In this document: in pieces, positions 44,400 to 54,569 of the stretch
Layout of the letters: every line of letters starts with the position of its first letter
How positions within the stretch are numbered: position 1 is the first letter of the stretch
NCBI GenBank assembly: GCA_002686265.1
Contig: NZBA01000057.1
Span: forward strand, 1 to 60,238
DNA from: Planctomycetota bacterium
GTDB lineage: Bacteria; Planctomycetota; UBA1135; GCA-002686595
Length of the DNA stretch: 60,238 bases
Direction of reading: 5' to 3'
Translations under genes and position numbers: made by a program
Notes under the pieces: model-generated
Seen by the model: only the letters and a program-made list of their open reading frames with translations
The model's database searches: none
What the model was told of the DNA's origin: nothing

Positions 44400-45935
44400 A
44401 TGGACACCCTCAGTCTGGACGGTCGGTCTCTGCGCCTCGAACAACTTCAGCCCCTTCGGGAGGGGAAGCCGGTGCGGCTTGTCCTCGGCGAAGGGGCGCG
44501 CGAAGCGGTCGCACGGGCCCGGGCGTTGGTCGAGGAACACGTGCGCGCGGGAGACGTCGTCTACGGATTGACGACCGGCTTCGGCAAGCTCAAGGACGTC
44601 GCCATCGACGCGGCGGATCTCGAGAAACTGCAACGCAACCTCGTCCTCTCCCACTGCTGCGGCTGCGGCGAGCCGATGCCCGTCCCAGAGGTCCGTATCG
44701 CACAAGTCCTGCGCCTCAACGGTCTGTCTCGCGGACACTCGGGTGTACGCGTTGAGCTACTCGAAGCGCTGATACGCCTGTTCGAGAAGGGTTTCGTCCC
44801 CGAAGTGCCGCAGAAGGGCTCGGTCGGCGCGAGCGGCGACCTCGCGCCACTAGCGCACATGGCCGCGGCCTACACAGGCGCGGGACACGCGCGCCTGGGC
44901 GGGGAGCGCATGAGCGCCGCGGACGCCTTGGCCGCGATCGACGAGAAGCCGATCATCCTACGAGCCAAGGAAGGCCTGGCGCTGATCAACGGCACGGAGA
45001 TCATGAAGGCCACCGGCGTCGCCGTCTGGCTGGCCGCCACCAACCTCTCGCGCGCGGCGGACGCGATCTGCGCCCTCACGATCGAGGCCATGCACGGCAG
45101 CCTCGCCCCCTTCGATGAGCGCCTGGCCGACCTGAAGGGCAGCGACGGGCACCGCCGGACGGCGGCCAACGTGCGCCGCTGCCTGGCCGGTTCGGGCGTG
45201 CTCGCGAGCCACGCGGACTGCGGCCGTGTCCAAGACGCCTACTCCATGCGCTGCGCCCCGCAGGTCCACGGCGCCTCCAAGGCCGCCATCGAGCACGTGG
45301 GCGATGTGCTCAGCGCGGAGATCAACAGCGTCACCGACAACCCCGTGCTGTTCCCCGACAGCGGAGAGGTCGTGAGCGCCGGGCAGTTCCACGGCCAGCC
45401 GGTCTCGATGGCCCTCGACTACCTCGCGATCGGCGTCACGACCCTGGCCAACATCTCCGAGCGCCGGATCGAGCAACTCGTGAACCCCGATCTCTCCGGG
45501 CTGCCCGCCTTCCTGACGCCTGATCCGGGCGTGAACTCCGGCTACATGATCGCCCAGGTCGCCGCGGCGGCGCTGGCCAGCGAGAACAAGATCCTCGCCC
45601 ACCCCGCGTCGGTCGACACCGTGCCCACGAATGCCAATCAGGAAGACCACGTGTCGATGGGCGTCACCGCGGCGCGCAAGGCGCGCGAGATCGTCGAGAA
45701 CACCGAGCGTGTCCTGGCCATCGAGCTGTTGTGCGCCGTCCAGGCGCGGGACCTGCGCGATGAACTGCAGGCCGGTCCCGGAGCCCAAGCGCTCTTCGAC
45801 CTCGTGCGTTCGGCAATCCCCAAGCTGGAGGCCGATCGCTACGTCCACGACGACCTTCAGCTAGCGCACGAGCTCGTGCGCGGCGGCGAGGTCGTCGCCG
45901 CGGTCGAGCAGGCCGTCGGCTCCCTCGATTCATGA
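44400..45935 (+). CDS. hutH: Histidine ammonia-lyase
   Basis: 511 aa, normal length. The MIO prosthetic group forms from Ala-Ser-Gly 144-146 in [17 protein letters not shown]. Tyr55 in VYGLTTGFG is the catalytic Tyr, and His85 in [12 protein letters not shown] is the substrate-pocket His typical of [26 protein letters not shown] and [15 protein letters not shown] are further family blocks. It removes ammonia from L-histidine to give urocanate in the cytosol. The urocanase gene overlaps the stop by 4 bases (ATGA), which settles histidine rather than tyrosine as substrate. The two extra Cys after the His are unusual. Confidence 0.93.
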   Translation: MDTLSLDGRSLRLEQLQPLREGKPVRLVLGEGAREAVARARALVEEHVRAGDVVYGLTTGFGKLKDVAIDAADLEKLQRNLVLSHCCGCGEPMPVPEVRIAQVLRLNGLSRGHSGVRVELLEALIRLFEKGFVPEVPQKGSVGASGDLAPLAHMAAAYTGAGHARLGGERMSAADALAAIDEKPIILRAKEGLALINGTEIMKATGVAVWLAATNLSRAADAICALTIEAMHGSLAPFDERLADLKGSDGHRRTAANVRRCLAGSGVLASHADCGRVQDAYSMRCAPQVHGASKAAIEHVGDVLSAEINSVTDNPVLFPDSGEVVSAGQFHGQPVSMALDYLAIGVTTLANISERRIEQLVNPDLSGLPAFLTPDPGVNSGYMIAQVAAAALASENKILAHPASVDTVPTNANQEDHVSMGVTAARKAREIVENTERVLAIELLCAVQARDLRDELQAGPGAQALFDLVRSAIPKLEADRYVHDDLQLAHELVRGGEVVAAVEQAVGSLDS

Positions 45936-47638
45936 GCCTCCCCACGCGCACGACCACCATGACCGAACTCGAAGACATCCGGACCGGCCCGCAGCGCGCG
46001 CCGCACGGCAGCGAGCGCACCTGCAAGACCTGGGCGGCGGAGGCCGCCCTGCGCATGCTGATGAACAACCTCGACCCCGAAGTGGCCGAGGACCCCGAGC
46101 AGCTCGTCGTCTACGGCGGCAGCGGCAAGGCGGCGCGCGACTGGGACTGCTTTCGCGCCATCGTCGCCAGCCTGCGCCGGCTGGAGGCCGACGAGACCTT
46201 GCTCGTCCAGTCGGGCAAACCCGTGGGCGTGTTCCGCACCACCCTGCAAGCGCCGCGCGTGCTGATCGCCAACTCCAACCTCGTCGGGCGCTGGGCCAAC
46301 TGGGAGCACTTCCGCGCCCTCGAGGCCGAGGGGAAGATGATGTTCGGTCAGATGACCGCCGGGAGCTGGATCTACATCGGCACCCAAGGGATCCTGCAGG
46401 GGACCTACGAGACCTTCGCCGCCGCGGCGCGCCGCCACTTCGGCGGGACGCTCGCCGGACGGCTGGTCGTGACCGGCGGCCTGGGAGGCATGGGCGGCGC
46501 CCAGCCCCTGGCGGCGACGATGAACGAGGGCACCTTCCTCGGCGCGGACGTGGACCCCGCGCGTATCGCCAAGCGCCTGGAGACGGGCTACTGCGACGAG
46601 ATGATCGAGGACCTCGACGAAGCGATCGATCGGGCCAGGGAGTGGAAGGCCGCCGGGACGCCCAAGTCGATCGGCGTGCCCTGCAACGCCGTCGATCTCC
46701 TGCGACGTTTGATCGAGCGCGACGTGACGCCCGACGTGCTCACCGACCAGACCAGCGCCCACGATCCCCTCGACGGCTACGTGCCCGACGGGATGAGCTT
46801 GGAGCAAGCCATCGCCCTGCGCGCCGAGGATCCCGAGCGCTATCAGACCGAGTCCTTCCGCACCATGAAGGACCACATCTCAGCCATGAACGAGCTGCAG
46901 GCGCGCGGCGCGGACACCTTCGACTACGGCAACAACCTGCGCGGTCACGCGCAGCAGGCGGGCCACCCCGACGCCTTCGCCTTCGAGGGATTCGTACCGA
47001 AGTACGTGCGTCCCCTGTTCTGCGAGGGCAAGGGGCCCTTCCGCTGGGCGGCGCTGTCGGGTGATCCCGCGGACATCGCCGTCACCGACGGCATCATCCT
47101 CGACCTCTTCGGCGAGGATGAAGCCCTCTGTCGCTGGATCCGCATGGCCGGCGAGCGCGTGCAGTTTCAGGGGTTGCCCTGCCGCATCTGCTGGCTCGGC
47201 TACGGAGAGCGTGCACGCGCCGGGGCCGCCTTCAACGAGGCCGTGCGCGACGGGCGCATCAAGGCGCCGATCGCCATCGGCCGCGACCACCTCGACTGCG
47301 GATCTGTCGCCTCGCCCAATCGCGAGACCGAGAGCATGAAGGACGGCACCGACGCGGTGGCCGACTGGCCACTGCTCAACTGCATGCTGAACGTCGCTTC
47401 GGGGGCGAGCTGGGTCTCCTTTCACCACGGCGGCGGCGTCGGCATGGGCTACGCCCTGCACGCCGGACAGGTCGTCGTGGCGGACGGCACCGACGAGGCG
47501 GCGGCGGCCGTCGAGCGCGTCCTGACCAACGACCCCGGGACGGGCGTCATGCGCCACGCGGACGCCGGCTACGACGAGGCGATCGCCTGCGCCCACGAGC
47601 GGGGCATCGACCTCCCGATGCTCGGATCGGGGGCTTGA
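45932..47638 (+). CDS. hutU: Urocanate hydratase
   Basis: 568 aa from the ATG overlapping hutH; a second in-frame ATG at 45959 is possible. Urocanase blocks: [54 protein letters not shown], the NAD-binding [16 protein letters not shown], and the catalytic-Cys region [17 protein letters not shown]. It adds water to urocanate with bound NAD+ to form imidazolonepropionate. No hutI, hutG or hutF follows, so later steps must be encoded elsewhere. About 177 bases follow without a recognisable element before the next gene. Confidence 0.95.
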   Translation: MSLPTRTTTMTELEDIRTGPQRAPHGSERTCKTWAAEAALRMLMNNLDPEVAEDPEQLVVYGGSGKAARDWDCFRAIVASLRRLEADETLLVQSGKPVGVFRTTLQAPRVLIANSNLVGRWANWEHFRALEAEGKMMFGQMTAGSWIYIGTQGILQGTYETFAAAARRHFGGTLAGRLVVTGGLGGMGGAQPLAATMNEGTFLGADVDPARIAKRLETGYCDEMIEDLDEAIDRAREWKAAGTPKSIGVPCNAVDLLRRLIERDVTPDVLTDQTSAHDPLDGYVPDGMSLEQAIALRAEDPERYQTESFRTMKDHISAMNELQARGADTFDYGNNLRGHAQQAGHPDAFAFEGFVPKYVRPLFCEGKGPFRWAALSGDPADIAVTDGIILDLFGEDEALCRWIRMAGERVQFQGLPCRICWLGYGERARAGAAFNEAVRDGRIKAPIAIGRDHLDCGSVASPNRETESMKDGTDAVADWPLLNCMLNVASGASWVSFHHGGGVGMGYALHAGQVVVADGTDEAAAAVERVLTNDPGTGVMRHADAGYDEAIACAHERGIDLPMLGSGA

Positions 47639-47815
47639 GGGCCGCCGTCCGCGCGGATTGCGAGGACCTCGTCGGCTTCGAGGAGGCCTTCTCGGCGATC
47701 GCGCGGTCCGCGTCGCCGTGGCTCCAGCCGGGCGCGTCATCGACGGGCGGAGGTTTCTCTCGCGGCTCTGCGGTGAAGTGGAGGCGCCCCGCGAGCGCGC
47801 GGGCGCACCCGCGCT

Positions 47816-50800
47816 ATGATGGCGGGCGTGACCCGAGTTCCCATCCCGACGGTCGCGCTGTTGGCCCTCTCTCTAGGCAGCTCCGCCGCCGCCGGAGTCG
47901 AGAGCGAGGGGGAAGGCGAGTGGACCGTCCTGACTCCCGACTCCCTCGGCTCCGCGGGAGGAGCGACCTTCGCGCTGCAGGCCGACGGCTCGGTCCTGCT
48001 CGGTGGCGCCAATCCGGGTAAGGACACCTGGACCGTCACCTGCGCCACGGACCTACAGCGCGTGACCGGGGTCCGACTCGAAGTGCTCCCCGACACGAGC
48101 CTCGCCGCGGGAGGGCCGGGGAGGTCGTCCACCGGGAACTTCGTCCTCAACGAGCTCAGCCTCGAGCGCGCGGGGAAGTTCGGGACCACGCCGCGCGCGG
48201 TGGGTCTCGCGAATGCCGCGGCCACCCACAGCCAGTCCCGCTGGCATGTGAACGGCGCCGTGGACGAGCGCTTGGGGACGGGCTGGGCGATCAAGCCGCG
48301 AGTGGGGAAGGCGAGCTCGGCAGTGTTCGAGCTGGCCGACCCCGCGCGCTTCCAGAGCGGGACGAAGCTCGTCTTCACTCTCGACTTCCAGTACGGCAAG
48401 CAGCACGTGATCGGACGCTTCCGACTCAGCGCCACCGCCGATGAGCCACCCCTGGCGCTCGCTCCCGCTGAGTCCTGGGACCAGATGCAAGACCGCATCA
48501 ACCAGGCGATCGACCGCGGGATGGACTACCTGCTCGCCACCCAGGAGCTCGACGGCTCCTGGAAGGAACACGGAGACAAGTACCGCAACGGACAGACAGC
48601 GCTCTCCCTATACGCTCTGGTGAAGAGCGGTCTGCCCCGCGACCATCAGGCGGTGCGGCGGGCCGTCGGGTACCTGCGCTGCCGGCCGCCGAGCTACACC
48701 TACTCCGCCGGCTGTCAGCTGCTGGCGCTCTGCGCCCTGAACGACGAACGCTTCGACCCGTGGATCACCGAACTGGCGAAGGAACTCGAGTCGTGGCAGG
48801 CCGACATGGGCTTCGCCTACCCCGCGGGCGTGGTCGACGTCTCGAACTCTCAGTACGGCGCCTTGGGGTTGTGGGCCGCGGCCAAGCGGGGCGTGCCGAT
48901 CCGCTCGCGCACCTGGCGGGACCTCGCTCTGCGCATGATCCGTCACCAACCGACGGCGGCCGGCGCTTGGGGAGGCGCAGGCTTCGCCTACCGGCCGGGA
49001 GGACCCGTTACCGGGAGCCGCTCCTGCGCCGGCCTGGGGATCCTGGCGATCTGCGCCACCGAGCTGGGCGAAGATGGGGACAACAGGCGCGAGATCCAGT
49101 CCTCCATCGAGCGGGGGAAGGCCTGGCTCGATCGCAACTTCTCGCCCAGCGCCAATCCCGGCTCCGAAGGGGACGCCACCTGGACCTACTACTACCTCTA
49201 CGGCGTCGAGCGCGTTTGCGCGCTCCTCGAGATCGCGCGCCTAGGTGCAAGCGACTGGTATCGGGAGGGTGCGCGCTTCATGGTCGGCGCCCAGAAAAAG
49301 GACGGCAAGTGGACCGCGGCGGGCTACAACCCTCAGGCCGACACTTGCTTCGCGCTGCTATTCCTGACGCGCGCTACCCGCCCGACCACCGGGACGGCGG
49401 CGACGCGTCGCGGCGGGATCTGGGGTGGCGTCGATCCGTCCGTGGACGTATCCCTGCGCGCCGCCGGCGACACGCCGCTGGCCGTCTGGGTCGCGTCGAT
49501 CGGCACCGACGCCCTCGCTCGCGTCGGCCGCGGAGACGAGGGCAAACGGGCGCCGCACGTCGAGCGCGTGGAGTTCGTGACCCCTGACTCCGTCATCCTC
49601 CCCGATGCCCGCGACGGCAAGCCCGAGTGGTGCACGAGCGAGGGCCTCCCGGCTGACGGCTGGGAGCTTCCCGGCTTCGACGACTCGGAATGGCGGCGTG
49701 ATCTGGGTGCCTTCGGATGCGTGGGGAACCCCTACTGCCTGACCCGCAGCCTGTGGGAGGAGGGAGGCCTGTGGGCGCGGCGCGAGTTCGAGCTATCCCT
49801 CGACGAGCTCACCGCCCCGCGGTTGTTGCTGAACTACTCGATCAATCCGCCGGAGTTCGATCCGGACGAGGCGCCTGGCCTGCTCTGCCTGTACGACGAG
49901 GACGACTTCCTGATCGCGGCGCTGACCGAGCGCGGCGGAGCGTCCACGGCCACCCACGTCGAGGGCGACGCGTTCAACGGCACCCACGCGCTGAGGGTGA
50001 CTCCGACCCAGGTGCGTCGGGTTGCGATCCCCGGCTGGTCCTTTCCGATCACGCGCAAGCCGAAGACAGGGGAGTACCGCTGGCTGCACGTGGCGTGGAA
50101 AAAGGACGGCGGCGCGGGGACGATGCTGCAGCTTGCCAACGGCGGTGCGTGGACTGAGGCCCGGCGTCTGTTCAGCGGCGCCAACGCGATCGGTCTCGAG
50201 CCGGCCATCCAAGTGGACGAGACCTTCCCCGCTGACTGGACCAGCCTGACCTGGGACCTCTACGAGTCCTTCGGGGAGGAAGCTCTGCTAACCGGCGTGG
50301 CCTTCACGCCGATGGACGGGGTCGCGGGCTACTTCGACGCCCTCTACCTAGCGCGCAAGAAGAGCGACCTGCGCGAGCTACCCGGGGCCGTCCCCGCACC
50401 GGGATCCTCGGCGGGCGCCGCGGCCATCCAAGCGACCCACGGAACCGTTCCGCTTCCCACCCTGCGCGTTTTCGTGAACGGAACCCTGGTCCTGGAGCGC
50501 GACCGATCGACCCGCGGCTACGAGCAGGTCGCGGTCCTCGGCGAGCTACTCCGCGAGGGCCGAAACGTGGTCGCCGTCGAAGGCGTTCAGTCGGAGCTGG
50601 GCGCCACCGTCGATGTCGGGATCCGCGCCACGAGGATCCTGCAGGCGCTGGACTGCGATGCCTCGCGGCCCTTCCGCGGCGAAGCTCACGCGGCCCGCAT
50701 CACCTTCCCGCGGCCGGGGGAGTTCTCCATCGGCGCCCGCGTGCACACGGTCGGGCCCCCCGCGGGGGGCGGAGACGGCGAGCGCGTCGTGCTCGAGTCC

Positions 50801-51292
50801 GCCCCGCTGATCGTGAGGATCGCCGACGCCCTTGCGCCCGAGCTCCTACGCTACGCGGGCGATCCTAGCCGCAACCTCATGGTCGGCGTCGAGAAGACCG
50901 CGCGGGCCTCGACCACCTTCAGCGGATGGGAGGCGCGAAAGGCCGTCGATGGAAAGCAGGGCTTGGCCTGGCTCTCGGCGGACGGAGACCTCGATCCGAC
51001 CCTGACCATCGACCTGCGCCGCGGCGTTCGGGCGGACCGGCTGCTCTTGAGCCACGCGCGGACAGCGGGAGCGAGGGCCGGTGTCCGCGCCCGCCTGGTC
51101 GAGGTCACGCTCAACCCGCGCGGCGTCCCGCGCGTAATCGAGATGGAGCTCGACGATCTGCGCAAGACCGAGTGGGTGTTCCCCAAGCCCACGATCGTGC
51201 GTAGGATCGGCCTGCGTGTACTCGACCGAACGGCGGCGTCCGGCGCGGACGCGGTCGGATTCGCGGAGGTCGAGCTGCAGCTTCGACGATGA
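47816..51292 (+). CDS. Large secreted multidomain protein with squalene-cyclase-like alpha/alpha repeats
   Basis: 1158 aa with a signal peptide (VPIPTVALLALSLGSSAAAG). Residues 30-200 form a beta-domain (TGVRLEVLPDTSLAAGGPGRSSTGNFVLNE) seen in planctomycete cytochrome/DUF1553 proteins. Residues 220-540 are prenyltransferase/squalene-cyclase-type helical repeats (AIDRGMDYLLATQELDGSWKEHG, GKAWLDRNFSPSA, FMVGAQKKDGKWTAAGYNPQADTCFALLFL). A jelly-roll with WELPGFDDSEWRRDLGAFG and further beta domains come next. A C-terminal discoidin-like domain (ASTTFSGWEARKAVDGKQGLAWLSADGD) ends the protein. Probably binds or processes a glycan or peptide outside the cell. Overlaps the ROK kinase gene by ATGA. 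Confidence 0.75.
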   Translation: MMAGVTRVPIPTVALLALSLGSSAAAGVESEGEGEWTVLTPDSLGSAGGATFALQADGSVLLGGANPGKDTWTVTCATDLQRVTGVRLEVLPDTSLAAGGPGRSSTGNFVLNELSLERAGKFGTTPRAVGLANAAATHSQSRWHVNGAVDERLGTGWAIKPRVGKASSAVFELADPARFQSGTKLVFTLDFQYGKQHVIGRFRLSATADEPPLALAPAESWDQMQDRINQAIDRGMDYLLATQELDGSWKEHGDKYRNGQTALSLYALVKSGLPRDHQAVRRAVGYLRCRPPSYTYSAGCQLLALCALNDERFDPWITELAKELESWQADMGFAYPAGVVDVSNSQYGALGLWAAAKRGVPIRSRTWRDLALRMIRHQPTAAGAWGGAGFAYRPGGPVTGSRSCAGLGILAICATELGEDGDNRREIQSSIERGKAWLDRNFSPSANPGSEGDATWTYYYLYGVERVCALLEIARLGASDWYREGARFMVGAQKKDGKWTAAGYNPQADTCFALLFLTRATRPTTGTAATRRGGIWGGVDPSVDVSLRAAGDTPLAVWVASIGTDALARVGRGDEGKRAPHVERVEFVTPDSVILPDARDGKPEWCTSEGLPADGWELPGFDDSEWRRDLGAFGCVGNPYCLTRSLWEEGGLWARREFELSLDELTAPRLLLNYSINPPEFDPDEAPGLLCLYDEDDFLIAALTERGGASTATHVEGDAFNGTHALRVTPTQVRRVAIPGWSFPITRKPKTGEYRWLHVAWKKDGGAGTMLQLANGGAWTEARRLFSGANAIGLEPAIQVDETFPADWTSLTWDLYESFGEEALLTGVAFTPMDGVAGYFDALYLARKKSDLRELPGAVPAPGSSAGAAAIQATHGTVPLPTLRVFVNGTLVLERDRSTRGYEQVAVLGELLREGRNVVAVEGVQSELGATVDVGIRATRILQALDCDASRPFRGEAHAARITFPRPGEFSIGARVHTVGPPAGGGDGERVVLESAPLIVRIADALAPELLRYAGDPSRNLMVGVEKTARASTTFSGWEARKAVDGKQGLAWLSADGDLDPTLTIDLRRGVRADRLLLSHARTAGARAGVRARLVEVTLNPRGVPRVIEMELDDLRKTEWVFPKPTIVRRIGLRVLDRTAASGADAVGFAEVELQLRR

Positions 51293-52221
51293 ACCAACCG
51301 GCATTCGCGATCGGTATCGATCTCGGCGGAACGCACATCAAGGCCGCTGCCGTGGGCTCCGAGGGCGCGGTCCTCGCGGCTCGCACCCTCGCCACCGAGG
51401 ACGGCGACGGGGAGACGAACGCGGCTCGCTGGTCTCACTCGGTGCTGGGGCTGATCGGCGACCTCGAGCGCGCCCGCGCCGGGATTGCCGTGGCCATCGG
51501 CTTGGCCGCCCCGGGCATGGCCGCGGCGGACGGGCGCTCGATCGCCCACATGCCCGGCCGCCTGGCCGGGCTCGAGGGCCTCGACTGGACCCACGCCCTG
51601 CAGACCCCGGGCCCGGTCGAGGTGCTCAACGACGCCCACGCCGCCCTGGTGGGGGAGGCCTGGACGGGGGCCGCCGCCGGGCTGTCGGACGCGGTCCTGC
51701 TCACCCTGGGGACGGGCGTTGGCGGCGCCTGCTTGGTTGGCGGCCGCCTGCTGCTCGGCGCCGGCGGCCGAGCCGGACACTTCGGGCACCTGTGCCTCGA
51801 CCCCACGGGCGAGCCCGACATCACGGGCATGCCCGGCAGCCTCGAGGACGCTGTCGGCGAGTGCACCCTCGCCCGGCGGTCCGCCGGGCGCTTCCGCACG
51901 ACGCGCGAGCTCCTCGCGGCGGCCGAGGGAGGCGACAGCGAGGCCCGGGAGGTCTGGGCGCGCACGATCCGCGCCCTCGCCTGCGCCGTCGCCTCCGCCA
52001 TCAACGTCCTCGATCCCCAGGCCGTCATCCTCGGGGGCGGGGCGGCCCGTGCGGGGGAGGCGTTGTTCGGGCCGCTCGCGGCACAGCTCGAGGAGATCGA
52101 GTGGCGGCCGAACGGGCACCGCGTTCCCCTGCTCCCCGCCGAGCTCGGCCCTCTCGCGGGGGCCGTCGGGGCCGCTCGCCACGCCGTCATTCAAGCACCC
52201 ACCGAGGGAGGAGGAGCATGA
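51289..52221 (+). CDS. ROK family sugar kinase
   Basis: 310 aa. The N-terminal phosphate loop IGIDLGGTHIKAAAV, NDAHAALVGEA with the catalytic-base Asp, and LLTLGTGVGGACLVGG are ROK hallmarks. The usual zinc site GHxxxxxxGxxCxCGxxGC is replaced by GHFGHLCLDPTGEPDITGMPGSLED, so only the His remains. Loss of the Cys triad is found in some ROK kinases. It would phosphorylate a hexose or N-acetylamino sugar; the exact sugar is unknown. Coupled by 4-base overlaps to the secreted protein before it and the Gfo/Idh/MocA enzyme after it, suggesting one sugar pathway. Confidence 0.82.
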   Translation: MNQPAFAIGIDLGGTHIKAAAVGSEGAVLAARTLATEDGDGETNAARWSHSVLGLIGDLERARAGIAVAIGLAAPGMAAADGRSIAHMPGRLAGLEGLDWTHALQTPGPVEVLNDAHAALVGEAWTGAAAGLSDAVLLTLGTGVGGACLVGGRLLLGAGGRAGHFGHLCLDPTGEPDITGMPGSLEDAVGECTLARRSAGRFRTTRELLAAAEGGDSEAREVWARTIRALACAVASAINVLDPQAVILGGGAARAGEALFGPLAAQLEEIEWRPNGHRVPLLPAELGPLAGAVGAARHAVIQAPTEGGGA

Positions 52222-53297
52222 ACGCTCCCTGGAAGATCGTCGGCATCAACTTCGACCACATGCACATGGGCGACAACCTGCGCTTCGCCCACGACCATCC
52301 CGGCGCGCGGATTGTCGGCCTGTGCGACGAAGACCGGGCGCGCATGCAGCCCGCCATCGAGACCTTCGGGATCGCGCCCGAGGCGGTTTTCACCGACCTC
52401 GAGGAGTGCCTGGAAGCGACTCGCCCGGACCTGGCCGTGCTGTGTCCGGCGACCGCCAGCCACGCGGACTGGGTGGCGCGCGTGGCGGCGCAGCGCGTGA
52501 ACGTGATGCTCGAGAAGCCTTTCGCCGCCAACCTCGCCGACGCGGACCGCATGATCGCCGACATGCGCGCCGCCGAGCGCCTGTTTGCAATCAACTGGCC
52601 TCTGGCCTGGTACCCGCCGCACGTGACCGCGCGACGGCTGATCGGGGAGGGACGGATCGGCGAGGGGATCGAGGCCCACTACTACGACGGCAACCGCGGC
52701 CCCCTGTGGCACTCGGCCGACAAGGCGGAGACCGACGCGGAGTTCGTGCAGAGCCAGAAGGCCACGAGCTGGTGGTACAGCCGCGAGGCGGGCGGCGGCT
52801 CGCAGCTCGACTACCTGGGCTACGGGGCGACCCTGGGGACCTGGTTCCTGGGCGGTCGCGCGCCGCTCGAGGTGACTAGTGTCGTGGACGAGCCCCGTGG
52901 GCTCGAGGTCGACGAGCACAGTGTGACGGTCGCGCGCTACGAGTTCGGCCTCTCGCGCTTCGAGACGCGCTGGGGGACCTTCAGCGATCCCTGGACGCAC
53001 CAGCCCCAGCCGAAATGCGGGTTTGAGATCGTCGGGACCGACGGCACGATCGCCAGCTACGACTACGAGGACACCGTGCGAATGCAGACGCGCAAGCGCC
53101 CCGAGGGCGTCGTGCTGGGGGTGGATGTCACCGTGGCGCCGATGCAGAACCCGATCCAGTATTTGATCGACTGCCTCGAGAACGACCGCGGAGTGGAGGG
53201 ACCGCTCTCGCCCGCGCTCTCGCGCATCGGCCAGCAGATCGTCGACTCTGCGGTGCTGAGCGCGCGCGAGAAGCGCACGGTGGCGCTGCTCGGTTGA
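52218..53297 (+). CDS. Gfo/Idh/MocA family oxidoreductase
   Basis: 359 aa; ATG preceded by a GGGAGGAGGA ribosome site and overlapping the ROK stop. The N-terminal Rossmann part (IVGINFDHMHMGDNLRFA, ARIVGLCDEDRA), LAVLCPATASHADWV and the EKPFAANLADADRMIADM block (EKP motif with catalytic-region Lys) define the family. A C-terminal alpha/beta domain (SWWYSREAGGGSQLDYLGYGA) holds the substrate site with GGGxxxDxxxH-like geometry. NAD(P)-dependent oxidation or reduction of a sugar or inositol; substrate unknown. The family often pairs with sugar kinases, as here. Confidence 0.85.
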   Translation: MNAPWKIVGINFDHMHMGDNLRFAHDHPGARIVGLCDEDRARMQPAIETFGIAPEAVFTDLEECLEATRPDLAVLCPATASHADWVARVAAQRVNVMLEKPFAANLADADRMIADMRAAERLFAINWPLAWYPPHVTARRLIGEGRIGEGIEAHYYDGNRGPLWHSADKAETDAEFVQSQKATSWWYSREAGGGSQLDYLGYGATLGTWFLGGRAPLEVTSVVDEPRGLEVDEHSVTVARYEFGLSRFETRWGTFSDPWTHQPQPKCGFEIVGTDGTIASYDYEDTVRMQTRKRPEGVVLGVDVTVAPMQNPIQYLIDCLENDRGVEGPLSPALSRIGQQIVDSAVLSAREKRTVALLG

Positions 53298-53309
53298 GTC
53301 GGTTGGGCC

Positions 53310-54230
53310 TCAGGGCTGACGCTCGCGCGTTTCGCGCGCCAGGGAGCGCAGGCCCGCAACGAGACAGACCGCGCCCACGGCGACCCCGATCCAGTACCAG
53401 CTCGGGTTCTGCGCCATGTCCATGCTCGCGCCCTCGGCGGGGGTGGCCGTCAACAGAGCGACGACGACGCCGAGGGCGTTGTTCGTCATGTGGGCCAGCA
53501 TGGCCGGCACCACCGAGCCCGTACGCCAGGCGAGGAAGCCCATCCACAACCCCAGGGGCAGGACGCCCAGGGCGTGGACGGGGCTCATGTGCATCGCGGC
53601 GAAGACGACGCCGGGCACGGCGATGGCCGCGGGGGCGCTCCAGCGTTGGAGCAGGCGGCGCTGGACGTAGCCGCGAAACAGGAGCTCCTCGGCGAAGCCG
53701 GCACCGAAGACCACGGCGCTGAACATGATCACCGCCGAGAGACCACGCGGTTCGCTGATCAGGCGTCCGATGAACTCCAACTGCTCGTCGGCTTCCAGAC
53801 CCAGCAGTTGGACGGGGAGCACGGCCAGGAACTGCACGGCGGGGGCGGCGGCCACGAGGAGGAGAACGCTCCGCGTGCTGACCGTCCAGGGCACCAATCC
53901 CAGGCGGCGGCGGAACGCGGTCGGAGAGAAGGCGGCGGGGAAGGCCGCCAGGGCGATCAGCGTGACCTGTCCGGGGAGGATCAGGAACGCGATCCCGAGA
54001 GGGTGCGCGAGCAGGTCGCCGATCAACTCCAGGGAGCCTTCGTTGCTCGTCGGCAGGCTGTGGGTCACCAGCAGGGAGCCTCCCAACAGGCCGAGGACCG
54101 AGACGATCACCAGGCAGGGAATGGCCGCCAGCAGGACACCCAGGGAAAACCGCAGGCGCGGTGCGGCGGGGGGCGGCACGGCCTCCCGATGGACGGGAGC
54201 TGGCGCGGGCCGGGGCGGGAGGTCGTCCAT
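53310..54230 (-). CDS. CPBP/CAAX-type intramembrane metalloprotease
   Basis: 306 aa with about seven membrane segments. The three Abi/CPBP motifs are in order: GAGFAEELLFRGYVQRRL (EExxxR), VFAAMHM (FxxxH) and AHMTNNALG (HxxxN/B). Residues 1-28 are a Pro-rich cytosolic start. It would cut a membrane substrate or act as an accessory maturation factor. Convergent with the Gfo/Idh/MocA gene with 12 bases between stops, and divergent from the cytochrome gene. Confidence 0.88.
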   Translation of the reverse strand: MDDLPPRPAPAPVHREAVPPPAAPRLRFSLGVLLAAIPCLVIVSVLGLLGGSLLVTHSLPTSNEGSLELIGDLLAHPLGIAFLILPGQVTLIALAAFPAAFSPTAFRRRLGLVPWTVSTRSVLLLVAAAPAVQFLAVLPVQLLGLEADEQLEFIGRLISEPRGLSAVIMFSAVVFGAGFAEELLFRGYVQRRLLQRWSAPAAIAVPGVVFAAMHMSPVHALGVLPLGLWMGFLAWRTGSVVPAMLAHMTNNALGVVVALLTATPAEGASMDMAQNPSWYWIGVAVGAVCLVAGLRSLARETRERQP

Positions 54231-54569
54231 GGGGCGGCGGTGTGGGTGGCAGGAAGGGCGCAGCGCGGGATTATAGGAGGCCGTTCCCGCCCCCCGGAAG
54301 GATGCCGAGGGCCGATTGCCGCCTCCGCGAGAGCGTCGCGGCGCGGTCTCGTGAAAACAGACAGACCTATCCCCTTACGATATGACCAGAGTGGGGCATA
54401 CTGAAGGCGCAGGACAGGGCGGAAAGTGCGCCTAGAGTGGTGCGGAGTGCCCCGTCCGACGACGCTCCAAGGAGTGTGGGGAGCGGCTGGCCTCACCCCC
54501 GGCCCGCCCCGTGCTCCGCACATCCCCCGCAGAATCCGTCTTTTGACCGATCCGAAAGGTGTAGCAATC
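54231..54569. other. Divergent intergenic region (339 bases)
   Basis: The longest gap in the window, between the protease and the di-heme cytochrome. It holds TTACGA (54375-54380), 16 bases, CATACT (54397-54402), a weak promoter-like pair toward the cytochrome with a leader of about 160 nt. A ribosome site (AAAGGTG) sits 7-8 bases before the ATG at 54570. I see no tRNA, riboswitch or clear hairpin. Confidence 0.4.
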
